A stretch of DNA of 64,000 bases. Source: Rhodospirillales bacterium (lineage in GTDB: Bacteria > Pseudomonadota > Alphaproteobacteria > Micavibrionales > Micavibrionaceae). Made by a program: the position numbers and the translations under genes. Shown here piece after piece: positions 8,669 through 17,470 of the stretch (position 1 is the stretch's first letter; each line of letters begins with the position of its first letter). A model generated the notes under the pieces. That model did no database searches. It was not told where the DNA came from and saw only the letters and a program-made list of their open reading frames with translations. Location: positions 124,001 to 188,000 of the forward strand of contig CP060239.1 in assembly GCA_023898785.1 (NCBI GenBank), given 5' to 3'.

Positions 8669-10342
8669 ATGTTTGGAAAGAAAACTTCAGATCAGGGCGG
8701 TTCTGCATCTTCGCCAAAGCCGAAGGTGGAGAAAAAGCCTGCGCCGAAAGAGGTTAAGGTTGAAGAGAAGAAGTCTGCTCCTGTATCTGCACCAAAATCA
8801 GATCCAGAGCCGGTGAGGGATGAAAAACCGCAAGGCGGGGAGGCTGATAATCCTGCGGCGATGTTGGCTGGATTAGGGGACGCGCTTGAGAAGAAGTCCG
8901 ATGATAAGGCAGTGGTTGGAGAGAAGGCTGCTTTTGTTCCTGAAAATCCTAAATCTGTTTCCAAGAAGAAGGTAGAGGGGGAAAAGGGAAAACCCACGGC
9001 AAAAGATCCATTTTCTGAGGAGATGGCGCCGGCGGAAGAAGAGGGGGAAAATAGTACGGATTCTATAACGACGCTTCGGTTGCAGCGTTCACGCAATCGA
9101 ATCTGGCTTGATTTGCGTGACGGGATTGATCTGAAAGCTTTGGCAAATATGGAGGCCAAGGCGGCGCGTGAAGAAGTTTTGAGCGCGGTTGAGGAAATTG
9201 CGCGGTTCCGTAATCTCGATTTGACTGCTGCGGAGTTGCAAAGTATTGCCAAGGAATGCGCCGACGATATGCTTGGTTTTGGTCCTTTGGAAGAGCTTTT
9301 GGAGCAAGACGGTATTGCCGATATTATGATTAACGGACCGGATACGACCTATATTGAGATTAACGGTAAGATTGAAAAAGCGAAGATTAAATTCCGTGAT
9401 AACCAGCATTTGACGACGATTTGTCAGCGGATTGTGGGAGCAATCGGCCGACGAGTTGATGAAGCCAGTCCGATTTGTGATGCGCGCTTGCCGGATGGCA
9501 GCCGTGTAAACGTGATTATCCCACCTTTGGCTGTGGACGGCGCGTGTATGACCATTCGTAAATTTACCAAGGATAAGCTGACGCTTGATAAGTTGCAGCA
9601 ATTTGGATCAATGACGCCGAGTTGTGCGAAGTTGATTATGGCGATTGGTCGTTGCCGGGTGAACGTGCTGGTCTCTGGCGGTACGGGGTCCGGTAAGACG
9701 ACGATGCTGAACTGTTTGACGCGTTATATTGAGCCTGGTGAACGGATTATCACATGCGAAGATGCATGTGAATTGCAGCTGCAGCAGCCGCATGTTGTGC
9801 GTCTTGAAACGCGCCCGCCAAACCTGGAAGGGGTGGGTGAGGTGACGATGCGCGATTTGGTAAAAAACTGTCTGCGGATGCGCCCGGAGAGGATTATTGT
9901 TGGTGAGGTGCGCGGCCCGGAAGCATTTGATTTGCTGCAGGCGATGAATACAGGTCACGATGGTTCGATGGGTACGGTGCACGCTAACAACCCGCGCGAG
10001 GCTTTGAGCCGGATGGAAAATATGATTGCAATGGGCGGTTTGAATTTGCCGCAGCAAGCGGTGCGTGAACAGATTGCGGGTGCGGTGCAGGTGATTATTC
10101 AGGTGCAACGTTTGCGTGACGGGTCGCGAAAAACAACGCATGTGACTGAGATTACCGGGATGGAGGGCGAGGTTGTCACCATGCAGGATCTTTTTGTGCT
10201 GGATATTGAGGGTGAAGATGAACATGGCAAGCTTGTGACTAAACATCGTTCTACAGGTTTGCGGCCTAAATTTTTTGATAATGCGCGTCAGTTTGGGGTT
10301 GACGGGATGGTGCTGGAAGCTATGGAAGGCGCTTTCGACTAA
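8669..10342 (+). CDS. cpaF: Tad pilus motor ATPase CpaF/TadA
   Basis: A protein of 557 residues. The first 130 are a low-complexity Lys/Glu/Pro-rich extension. The type II/IV secretion ATPase domain follows, with the N-terminal helical part (DMLGFGPLEELLEQDGIADIMINGP) and Walker A at 337-345 (GGTGSGKTT; Lys343). The Asp-box region and NCLRMRPERIIVGEVRG complete the motor signature, and the GHDGSMGTVHANN His box is intact. It drives Flp pilin polymerisation at the inner membrane with TadB and TadC. The long charged N-terminal tail is the unusual part. Confidence 0.95.
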   Translation: MFGKKTSDQGGSASSPKPKVEKKPAPKEVKVEEKKSAPVSAPKSDPEPVRDEKPQGGEADNPAAMLAGLGDALEKKSDDKAVVGEKAAFVPENPKSVSKKKVEGEKGKPTAKDPFSEEMAPAEEEGENSTDSITTLRLQRSRNRIWLDLRDGIDLKALANMEAKAAREEVLSAVEEIARFRNLDLTAAELQSIAKECADDMLGFGPLEELLEQDGIADIMINGPDTTYIEINGKIEKAKIKFRDNQHLTTICQRIVGAIGRRVDEASPICDARLPDGSRVNVIIPPLAVDGACMTIRKFTKDKLTLDKLQQFGSMTPSCAKLIMAIGRCRVNVLVSGGTGSGKTTMLNCLTRYIEPGERIITCEDACELQLQQPHVVRLETRPPNLEGVGEVTMRDLVKNCLRMRPERIIVGEVRGPEAFDLLQAMNTGHDGSMGTVHANNPREALSRMENMIAMGGLNLPQQAVREQIAGAVQVIIQVQRLRDGSRKTTHVTEITGMEGEVVTMQDLFVLDIEGEDEHGKLVTKHRSTGLRPKFFDNARQFGVDGMVLEAMEGAFD

Positions 10343-10384
10343 AAATTTATCTGCCCATAATAGATTTAATAAGGTCTTGAGTTT

Positions 10385-11359
10385 ATGTCAGTTGTACAAA
10401 TTGTTTTGATCACATTGATCGCTATTTTGGTGATGGGGATCATTGTTGCCTACATGGCGGCGCAGGAATCTACGCGCAAAAAACGGGTTATGGGCGTGAT
10501 TCAGGGGAAAAGTGGCGGTGCTCGCGGGCCTGACGAGCGTGGATCAAAAGATCGCCGACGGGCGGATTTGGCAAAGAAGCTAAAAGAGGCCAAGGGTGAA
10601 GAAAATTCTAAAAAGAAAACCACAATTTCGACGATGATATTACAGGCCGGAATTAGTATTTCCGTGAAGCAGTTCTGGTTGATGTCTGTGGCGCTGATGA
10701 TAGGGTTGACGTTTTTGGCAAAGCTTATGGGGCAGCCGCCGCATGTTTTGATTGCTGTAGCTGTGATTGGTTTGCTTGGTCTTCCACGATTTGTACTTAA
10801 GAAAATGGCCGCGCGGCGGCAGAAGAAATTTTTGGAAGAGTTTCCCGATGCATTGGAAGCAACTGTGCGTTTGTTGAAGGCCGGGATGCCCGTTTCCGAA
10901 GCCATAGCTATGATTTCCCGTGAGTTCACCGGCCCTGTGGGAGAAGAGATGGGGAATATTTATGATAAGCAGAAGATCGGTGTGGCTTTGGCAGAGGCTG
11001 CGTTGGAGGCGACGCGCTCTATGCCTTTGACCGAAATGCAGATGTTTGCCACGGGGCTGTCTATTCAGGCGCAAACAGGTTCCAGCTTGTCAGAGGTTTT
11101 GACTAATCTATCGAATGTAATCCGTGCGCGGTTTCGTTTGAAGCGTAAGATTAAGGCGCTGTCCTCAGAAGCTATTGCGTCTGCCTCTATTATTGCGGCG
11201 TTGCCGGTTTTGGTGGCGACTGGCATGTATTTTGTGAATTACGAATATATTAGCGTGTTGTTCACTGATCCGTTTGGCAATGTGTTGCTGGCGATTGCGG
11301 TTTTCTGGATGAGTGTGGGTGTTATGGTGATGAAAATTATGATTAACTTTAAAGTTTGA
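10385..11359 (+). CDS. tadB: Tad platform protein TadB
   Basis: A protein of 324 residues with an N-terminal membrane helix (about 5-26), a basic linker, and two hydrophobic segments near residues 97-140. A T2SSF (GspF-like) domain follows (EEFPDALEATVRLLKAGMPVSEAIAMIS...), and two C-terminal helices complete it. TadB and TadC form the inner-membrane platform on which the CpaF motor acts. The last codons and the stop lie inside the left arm of a large inverted repeat (11352-11382). Confidence 0.92.
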   Translation: MSVVQIVLITLIAILVMGIIVAYMAAQESTRKKRVMGVIQGKSGGARGPDERGSKDRRRADLAKKLKEAKGEENSKKKTTISTMILQAGISISVKQFWLMSVALMIGLTFLAKLMGQPPHVLIAVAVIGLLGLPRFVLKKMAARRQKKFLEEFPDALEATVRLLKAGMPVSEAIAMISREFTGPVGEEMGNIYDKQKIGVALAEAALEATRSMPLTEMQMFATGLSIQAQTGSSLSEVLTNLSNVIRARFRLKRKIKALSSEAIASASIIAALPVLVATGMYFVNYEYISVLFTDPFGNVLLAIAVFWMSVGVMVMKIMINFKV

Positions 11360-11477
11360 ATTCTAAGGGCGGCGAAAATGTTCATTTTTAAAACTTCCGG
11401 TTCTCACATATCAAAACATATGCTGCGATCCGGGTTTTTAAAAACAAACATTTTCGCCGCCCTTAGAATTCAAACTT
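11352..11477 (+). repeat. 126-nt inverted repeat with 31-bp perfect arms between tadB and tadC
   Basis: The left arm (11352-11382) and right arm (11447-11477) are exact reverse complements over 31 bases. They include GAATTC and GGGCGGCGAAAATG. After two mismatches, nine more bases pair (TTTTTAAAA), leaving a loop of about 40 nt. The structure includes the tadB stop codon and ends 17 nt before the tadC ATG. As RNA it would be an extremely stable hairpin inside the operon. It could be a MITE-like insertion, an RNA processing or attenuation element, or an assembly fold-back. No clear target duplication was found. Confidence 0.9.
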
Positions 11478-11494
11478 AATTAGAAGGTGTATAG

Positions 11495-12439
11495 ATGGAT
11501 AATGAACTTATTATAACATTGGTGAGCGCGCTTCTTGCTGCCGGGTCTTTTGCAGCATTTGCACTGCCATTTTTAAATAAGACAGAGAAGAAGGAACATT
11601 ATAGATCGGTGGTTGATAAGCGCCGTAAGGATCTTTTTCAGGCGACGCGTGATGGCAGCATTCATAAGGCAAAAACGGAAAAGAATGTTTCGGCGGCTGA
11701 TTCCATGGCAGCGCTGTATAAGATGCAGCAAATCGCGGGTGCTATGGGTGAAAAAGTGCGTGACAAAATGCTGCAGGCAGGTATTCGCAGTCCCAAGGCG
11801 CCGATTAAGTTTATGATTGCGCAAGCGGTTGTGCCAATTGTTCTTGCCGGTTTGACGGTTTTGGTTCTTTCAAATACTGAGAAAGAAATTTCTGATATGA
11901 TGAAACTTTTGTCTGTTTTTACAGCGGCTGTGATTGGTTATAAACTGCCGGATGTGTTGATTAAGAATACGATTTTGAAGCGTCAGGAGGAGATCGGTTT
12001 GGCGTTTCCAGATTCTTTGGACATGATGCTTATTTGTGTGCAGGGCGGGATTGGTTTGGAGCAGACTGTTGATCGTGTTGCAGAAGAAGTGGCGGAGCAT
12101 TCGCCGGTTTTGGCTGAAGAGTTAGGCCTGCTTAGTGCGGAGATGGCGATGTTGAATGATCGGCGCGAGGCGTTGCAGGATTTTGCGCGGCGTGTGGGTA
12201 GCGGTGCAGCAAAAAGCTTTGCAACTTCGCTTATTCAGGCGGAGCAATATGGAACATCTATTTCACAAGCTATGCGCGTTATGTCGGATGAATTGCGTGA
12301 TATGCGTATGGCGAAGGCAGAGCAAAAAGCTGCAGCATTACCGCCGAAATTGACAGTGCCGATGATCCTGTTTTTTTTACCGGCCTTGTTCATTATTATT
12401 CTCGGTCCGGCGGGGATTTCAGCGAGCTCTTTGAATTAA
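11495..12439 (+). CDS. tadC: Tad platform protein TadC
   Basis: A protein of 314 residues with an N-terminal helix (about 5-25), a hydrophobic pair near residues 107-150, and a T2SSF domain (GLAFPDSLDMMLICVQGGIGLEQTVDRV). The C-terminal signature LPPKLTVPMILFFLPALFIIILGP is characteristic of TadC. It pairs with TadB as the inner-membrane platform of the pilus. A Shine-Dalgarno (AAGGTG) lies just outside the inverted repeat, so initiation at tadC may be independent of tadB translation. It is the last gene of the plus-strand Tad unit. Confidence 0.93.
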   Translation: MDNELIITLVSALLAAGSFAAFALPFLNKTEKKEHYRSVVDKRRKDLFQATRDGSIHKAKTEKNVSAADSMAALYKMQQIAGAMGEKVRDKMLQAGIRSPKAPIKFMIAQAVVPIVLAGLTVLVLSNTEKEISDMMKLLSVFTAAVIGYKLPDVLIKNTILKRQEEIGLAFPDSLDMMLICVQGGIGLEQTVDRVAEEVAEHSPVLAEELGLLSAEMAMLNDRREALQDFARRVGSGAAKSFATSLIQAEQYGTSISQAMRVMSDELRDMRMAKAEQKAAALPPKLTVPMILFFLPALFIIILGPAGISASSLN

Positions 12440-12450
12440 TGATTGAAATT

Positions 12451-12511
12451 TGTGCGTGACTGAACGCACAAAAGAACCGCGGTTCCTGTTCATGGCTCCG
12501 CGGCTTTTTTG
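12451..12511 (+). terminator. Terminator after tadC, with a preceding hairpin
   Basis: The hairpin TGTGCGT/ACGCACA (12451-12470) is followed by CCGCGG (12477-12482) pairing with CCGCGG (12498-12503). Flanking A and T runs end in CTTTTTT. It closes the plus-strand pilus operon and may also act on the converging tadD unit. Confidence 0.75.
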
Positions 12512-12533
12512 TATCAGTTTTTTTTAAGGAGAA

Positions 12534-13250
12534 TTAATCCGTGGTTGTTATTGGCTTTTTGCCTGGTTTGGGGGCAGGGGTCCCGTCTGCTTGTTGCAGC
12601 GCTGTGATAATTCGTAAGTTGCGTTCGATTTCGACGCGACCAGGCGAAACGTCTTGAGCTTTGCGTAGAATTTCTATGGATTCATTGAGATAGCCTTGTG
12701 AGGCCAGGTTTAGCGCGAGGTTGTTCATGATGGTTGTCGGGTCGCCTTGCCAGAGTTCTATGCCTTTGCGATAGGCGCGTTCGGCTTCCTGGTGCATGCC
12801 TTGCGTGTCCAGGGCGATGCCGAGACGGTGATAAGCCTTGAAGTTGGTTTCATCGGCGATGACGGCTTTTTGCGCGTATTTTTCAGCGGCTTCGTAATTC
12901 CCCTGTGCTAATTGAATGGCTGCATATTCAGAGGTGGCCAGAGAGGAGGCGTTTTTTCCTTTAGCAAAAGGTTCGAGTATCGTTGCGGCAAGCTCGTATT
13001 TGCTATTTTCGCGCAGGCCTACGGCGTAATCGACTGCGGCAAGTTCGCTATCAGGTTGTTTTTTGTAGGTGCGTTCGAGGTAACTAAGGGATTTACTTGG
13101 TTTGCGTGTATAGTTTGCCGCGCGCTCAATTGCACCATCCATCGAGGATGTGCGGAGCTGCGCATCGGTACTTTGCGCTGTTTGACAAGCGGTGAGTGCA
13201 CTGCATAATGCTAATGTCAGGATCAGGGAGGTGGTTTTTTTTATGCTCAT
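12534..13250 (-). CDS. tadD: TadD-like TPR lipoprotein
   Basis: A protein of 238 residues with a lipoprotein signal peptide (lipobox LTAC, Cys22). Three to four tetratricopeptide repeats follow; the clearest are at about 110-180 (YEAAEKYAQKAVIADETNFKAYHRLG and the next unit). TadD proteins are periplasm-facing lipoproteins needed for Flp pilus biogenesis, probably as scaffold for the secretin. It is convergent to tadC and lies downstream of the secretin-domain protein on the same strand, with about 80 nt between them. The short basic C-terminus is unremarkable. Confidence 0.85.
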   Translation of the reverse strand: MSIKKTTSLILTLALCSALTACQTAQSTDAQLRTSSMDGAIERAANYTRKPSKSLSYLERTYKKQPDSELAAVDYAVGLRENSKYELAATILEPFAKGKNASSLATSEYAAIQLAQGNYEAAEKYAQKAVIADETNFKAYHRLGIALDTQGMHQEAERAYRKGIELWQGDPTTIMNNLALNLASQGYLNESIEILRKAQDVSPGRVEIERNLRIITALQQADGTPAPKPGKKPITTTD

Positions 13251-13331
13251 TGTATTATTTTCGCCTTATTGAATTTTGGGCTATCTGCCCGCGACCATTA
13301 TACACAAATGTTTTGAAAGTCTTAAGTGTCA

Positions 13332-13949
13332 TTATTCGGTATCATTAATTTCAGCAGGAGGGCTTGTGAGAGCGTCTGCTTCGTTGGTATTTGTATTGCC
13401 ACCTTCTACCAGAGCTCCTGCGTTTGAGTCTGCTTCTTCACTTCCCATTATGATCTCGTGGCACATGTCAGGACAGTAGAAAACGCTGGTTGATTGGCAA
13501 GTATCATCATCGGAGCCTGCGCAGGAGCGACGTATGCGCATGTATTTTTCTTTTGGGCTTGCGACGATGACATGGCGTTGCATGACTATGGCACCGTTTT
13601 TATCCAAAACGGTAAATTGGGTTGCTCCGGGCGCGCGCGCTACTAATACAAGTGTTTGGGATGTGTCAGCGAGGATACTTAAATGATTTGGGTTGCCGAC
13701 GATGATGGAGGCGGCAGGGCGATCAAGGTGCACCAATTCAGATTTATCGGGCGTCAGCTTTATGGCCGGGTGGGTGTGAGTTTGGTCGTCGTAGATAATT
13801 CCGCGTTCTTGCGCTGTTGTAGCAGGAAGGATATCCAAAGGTGGCTGACTGCCATTTTCCTGCGCAAAGGACGGGACATTGACACTTAGGCTCTGGAGCA
13901 AAACTATGGCGCTGAAAAGCGCGAATTTAAGATATTTTGAAAAAATCAT
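13332..13949 (-). CDS. Stand-alone pilus/secretin N-terminal domain protein
   Basis: A protein of 205 residues with a signal peptide (about 1-29, ending SFAQ). One domain follows at about 60-135 (LTPDKSELVHLDRPAASIIVGNPNHLSILADT), similar to the N-terminal domain of the CpaC secretin. After it comes a short segment with four Cys (SCAGSDDDTCQ...YCPDMCHE) and an acidic tail. Such proteins occur beside Tad loci and are named only by the domain. It is likely periplasmic and helps the secretin or TadD. The Cys cluster suggests disulfides or a metal site, which is inference. Confidence 0.75.
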   Translation of the reverse strand: MIFSKYLKFALFSAIVLLQSLSVNVPSFAQENGSQPPLDILPATTAQERGIIYDDQTHTHPAIKLTPDKSELVHLDRPAASIIVGNPNHLSILADTSQTLVLVARAPGATQFTVLDKNGAIVMQRHVIVASPKEKYMRIRRSCAGSDDDTCQSTSVFYCPDMCHEIIMGSEEADSNAGALVEGGNTNTNEADALTSPPAEINDTE

Positions 13950-14226
13950 GTGAAAAACCCTTGATAAGGGAGAAGGACTATATTTTTCAGTATAGCCGGA
14001 AAGGGCTTAAGAATCACCTTCTTTTTGCATGCATTTTACTTAAGTTTTAAATGCGCGGGTTTTAGGAGAATATATGTTTCGTGTGTTTCAGTTTTTTAAC
14101 ACTATGTAAAATTATGGCGCTAAAAAAATGCAAGCTTTTATTCCGGGTCTGTTTAGCATTGTTGGGTAAACTATAAACCTGTGCGGCCTGGCTATCAACT
14201 TTTGCGATGACCATGGTGGGAAAGGC

Positions 14227-15984
14227 TTATAGGGCGCCAAGTTTTGGTCCATCGGCGGCTTTTGCGTATTGAATTGGCGGTTCGGATTGTGGAGAGAAGC
14301 TGATACCGTAGGCGTTGTTGCCTGCCGTGATTGAGTACATGGCTTCCGGATTTTGCATGGCTTCGTGTGAGAAGTGAAGATTTAGGTTTACGATGTTGCT
14401 TGTTCGGTTCGGCGAGGCGATGGCGTCGCCCGGTTCAGTAATTCCCAGATTGGCTGCCTTTCCATCATAATAGAAGTTCATTTCCGCATTGCCGGGCAAA
14501 TTTATTGTAAAGGTGTCGCTGCTCTTGATTTGGCTAGGGTCGAGTACGCATTTGATGTCTATCCCTGTTTCGGTTGAAGCGGCGTTGCAAAGCACCGGGA
14601 TGTTCGTGTTTGCAGGTAATTTCGGCATGGGAAGTTCTTGCGGTGTGGGTTTGCCGCCGGCCAGAAGTGTTTTTGGTTCGTTAGGGGCGCTTGTGCCCAT
14701 AATGTTGTCTACGCCCCAGAGGCGTTCGACAACGGCCAGGTCTTTTGTGGCGTGTTCGACTATGCGTGCATTGCTGGTTTCCTGGGCAAGACGATAGAGT
14801 TCGACGGCGAGTTTTCGGTCTTGCGGTGAGCCGTTGCCTTCATAAAGCAGTGAGGAGGCCAGTTCATTGAGCGCCCAGCCGTGGCCTTTTTCGGCGAATT
14901 GCAGGACATATTGGCCGCGCTGGCCGAAATTCTCAGGGTTGAGCGCGGCGAGGCGTTCGAGGGGGGAGGCGGGAGCCTCTGCCGTGACGATGTGTTCTTT
15001 CAGGGCCTGGGCTTTTGGTTTTTCTGCCACCTCTGACGTCGTTGGTTCAAATTCAGGTGCTTCAGCGATAGTTATTTCTTCCTGCGCGAAGGCTTCAGGC
15101 CAGAGATTTTTAATTGTGTCCAGATCGCGCGAGGCTTGGTTTGCGATTTTCGGGTTGTCGCTGTGTTCTGCGATTTGCAGCAGTTCGACGGCAAATTCAC
15201 GGTTGAGCGGCGAGCCGTTATTGCCGCTTAAGAGGTGAATGGCCATTTCCTTGACGGCCCAGGCATGCCCTTTTTTCGCGTAGGATAAGGTTTCGGCTGC
15301 GCGGCCTGAGAAATTATCGGGGTTAATTTGACTCAGTTTTTCCAGCGGGGTGAGTGCCGGGGTGGCGGCGATTTTCTGAGGTTCGGTCTGAGTTACGGCA
15401 GTTTGCGGCTCTGTTGCTTCTGTTGCAGGCATTTCTGCCGGAGGGGTGGTTATTCCCTGTTCTGGTGGTTGATAATGATTGGCAATATTTTCCGGCATTA
15501 TCAGGTCGTCTATCTCTCCGGCGTTTGCGGCGTGGGCGAACGTTTCAACCAGTCCGGCAGCGCCGATTATGCCCAGGCCAGAGCTTATGGCTAGTTGTTT
15601 CGCATACTTTGCCTTGTTCTGGCCGAGAAATGAGAAAAATCCTTTCAGGTTTGCCCAAAAGCCGTGTGGGCGGTCTTTATTTTGCGTGCGGTAGTCTTTT
15701 GCGGCCTTGTAGGTTGTGACGGCAGCGCCGCCCAATACTGCTGCGGCAACTGCGCCGGAGCCCGCTGTTGAAGCCAGGCTGATGGCGGCTGTTTTCACCG
15801 CATAGGCCGCGCCAGCGCCCATGGCGGCTTTGGCAAAGGTTTTGGTCAGCGGGTTGTCGGTGATTTTGTGGATGCGGTTTTGCAGAGCGGTTTTGGCGCG
15901 CTCGGCCACGGTACCGGCGCGTTGCCAATGATCGCGCAAGGAGGGGGCTGGTGTATAAAGCTGTGCAGCGGCGGTTGCGCTCAT
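14227..15984 (-). CDS. Large protein with two internal 90-residue helical repeats, unknown function
   Basis: A protein of 585 residues, not recognised. It has an amphipathic N-terminus, two Ala/Gly-rich hydrophobic segments (about 50-85 and 125-150) that could cross a membrane, and a Pro/Glu/Thr linker. Two copies of a Sel1/TPR-like unit follow at about 210-300 and 340-430. Each begins LxxLxxxNPxNF and contains GHxWAxxExAxxLL...NGSPxxRxxAVEL. The C-terminal 120 residues look beta-rich and may bind a ligand. Sel1-like repeats usually mediate protein contacts. It stands alone on the minus strand between the pilus locus and a divergent exported protein. Confidence 0.6.
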   Translation of the reverse strand: MSATAAAQLYTPAPSLRDHWQRAGTVAERAKTALQNRIHKITDNPLTKTFAKAAMGAGAAYAVKTAAISLASTAGSGAVAAAVLGGAAVTTYKAAKDYRTQNKDRPHGFWANLKGFFSFLGQNKAKYAKQLAISSGLGIIGAAGLVETFAHAANAGEIDDLIMPENIANHYQPPEQGITTPPAEMPATEATEPQTAVTQTEPQKIAATPALTPLEKLSQINPDNFSGRAAETLSYAKKGHAWAVKEMAIHLLSGNNGSPLNREFAVELLQIAEHSDNPKIANQASRDLDTIKNLWPEAFAQEEITIAEAPEFEPTTSEVAEKPKAQALKEHIVTAEAPASPLERLAALNPENFGQRGQYVLQFAEKGHGWALNELASSLLYEGNGSPQDRKLAVELYRLAQETSNARIVEHATKDLAVVERLWGVDNIMGTSAPNEPKTLLAGGKPTPQELPMPKLPANTNIPVLCNAASTETGIDIKCVLDPSQIKSSDTFTINLPGNAEMNFYYDGKAANLGITEPGDAIASPNRTSNIVNLNLHFSHEAMQNPEAMYSITAGNNAYGISFSPQSEPPIQYAKAADGPKLGAL

Positions 15985-16147
15985 ATTTCAATATCCCAAA
16001 TGAGAGGGGTGTTATAGCGCCGGTTTTTAAATTATGCAAATAAAATGTTTTACAAAATATCTTGACATAAGTTTCAGGTTATGGAATTAAATGCGCATTC
16101 TTTACAGAATTCTTTGGATTTTTTAACTCGACCAATGAGGTGATGAG

Positions 16148-17344
16148 ATGAGTAATGTGACAAATAGCAGAGTTATTGCAGGGACCCTTGTGGTTGCGAT
16201 GTCAGGTGCGGCGCAGGCCGGTGGTTATGGTGGCGGTGATGAGATTGGTGAACAGAATAATTATTATGGCGATGATTATGAGTTGATCATGAATGGTGGT
16301 TCTCCCAGTGCGGCTGCGACGGCCGGTCTTGAAATGGAAGGAAGTTTGAATCCTTCTGCTGCAGCGAACAATCATGCGAACGTGACGGGCCGTGTGGATA
16401 GCCGGAATACTTTGACCGGAAACAATAGTCTTGAAGTTGAGCGTATTGGTTCAGATTCACGAGCAAATGTTAATATTGCACCTGGGGCCATTCAACCTGT
16501 TGCTAATGGCGGCGCTGCAGAGCAAGAACAGACGAACGGGAATAATGAAATTCAAGTTGATGATCATTCGATCAATAAAATTGATGCGCGTCAGGGTGCG
16601 GCAACGAATGGTATGGCAGCGCGCCTTGAAACGGCAAGGTTCCTGGCTCAAGCTTGTGAATCTCGTTTTTCTGTTGAGGGACGGCTTGGTGATGTTTTTG
16701 GTAATTATGCTGGCGCGGGCATTTCCTATCACCCCAGCCTTAAGTTTGTAATTCAAAATAAAAAAACGGGCGCTATTTTTAGTGGGCAACAGCTTTGGGA
16801 TGCTGCTCCCGTAGATCGTGGTTATATGACGTATGGTATGGACGAAGACACTATTGCGTTGGCAATGTGTTTTGCTGAAGCGCTTTATGGAACTGGAGAT
16901 AGAGTGCACAGACACATTGTTACAGAAGAAGCGCAACGCCATAATTGGGAACGTTCAAAGAATTTGCCAGGTGTAAAAGATGAAGAAAAAGCTTCTGTAG
17001 CAGAACATATGCAAGCTCACATGTATGTTATGGGGGCTAATTCTGTATATCGTGATGCTATGGGATGTACGATGACATCATATGTTAACGAAGGCGGGAC
17101 AGGTGAGATTAATCAAAAAGATCGCCCAACGCCGACGCAGGTTATGATGAATATGTTTGGTCTTAAAAAACCGACTAAAGATCAGAGTACAGGTAGAGTG
17201 GCTCAACAGCGCGCCAAGCTTATTCCTGAATGTGAGTTTAAGACAACTATTCCTGAACCTCCGAAGAACGAAGGTGCTGGTAATGGCAAGGTCTCTGATG
17301 AATCTGGAACGAACAATATTTTTGATGTTCTTTCTCCGAACTAG
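16148..17344 (+). CDS. Exported protein of unknown function
   Basis: A protein of 398 residues, not recognised. A signal peptide (about 1-24, cleavage after AQA) is followed by a Gly/Tyr/Asn-rich stretch. An Asn-rich region (about 75-150) has a repetitive beta-helix feel. A folded domain of about 150 residues follows (LAQACESRFSVEGRLGDVFG onward), with several Cys and His. The C-terminal tail is low-complexity. An ATGAGGTGATG context supplies the Shine-Dalgarno. It has its own terminator and is followed by a lipoprotein gene on the same strand, so they may act together in the envelope. Confidence 0.6.
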   Translation: MSNVTNSRVIAGTLVVAMSGAAQAGGYGGGDEIGEQNNYYGDDYELIMNGGSPSAAATAGLEMEGSLNPSAAANNHANVTGRVDSRNTLTGNNSLEVERIGSDSRANVNIAPGAIQPVANGGAAEQEQTNGNNEIQVDDHSINKIDARQGAATNGMAARLETARFLAQACESRFSVEGRLGDVFGNYAGAGISYHPSLKFVIQNKKTGAIFSGQQLWDAAPVDRGYMTYGMDEDTIALAMCFAEALYGTGDRVHRHIVTEEAQRHNWERSKNLPGVKDEEKASVAEHMQAHMYVMGANSVYRDAMGCTMTSYVNEGGTGEINQKDRPTPTQVMMNMFGLKKPTKDQSTGRVAQQRAKLIPECEFKTTIPEPPKNEGAGNGKVSDESGTNNIFDVLSPN

Positions 17345-17374
17345 GAAACGGCGTTTATTTTTCAATGGTCGTTT

Positions 17375-17414
17375 AAAAGACCCCGCTGCTATCTTGGTGG
17401 CGGGTTCTTTTTTT
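17375..17414 (+). terminator. Rho-independent terminator
   Basis: AAGACCCCGC (17377-17386) pairs with GCGGGTTCTT (17400-17409) with one mismatch, and a run of T follows. It ends transcription of the exported protein gene. Confidence 0.75.
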
Positions 17415-17470
17415 ATTGACTTTTATTTACATAATTTGTACAAGTTTATTCTGATTTTTAGGATTGTATT

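Noticed and set aside
9608..10246. A 212-codon antisense frame within cpaF
   Set aside because: Composition is His/Arg/Thr-rich with no motifs, and it is a shadow of the well-supported cpaF frame.
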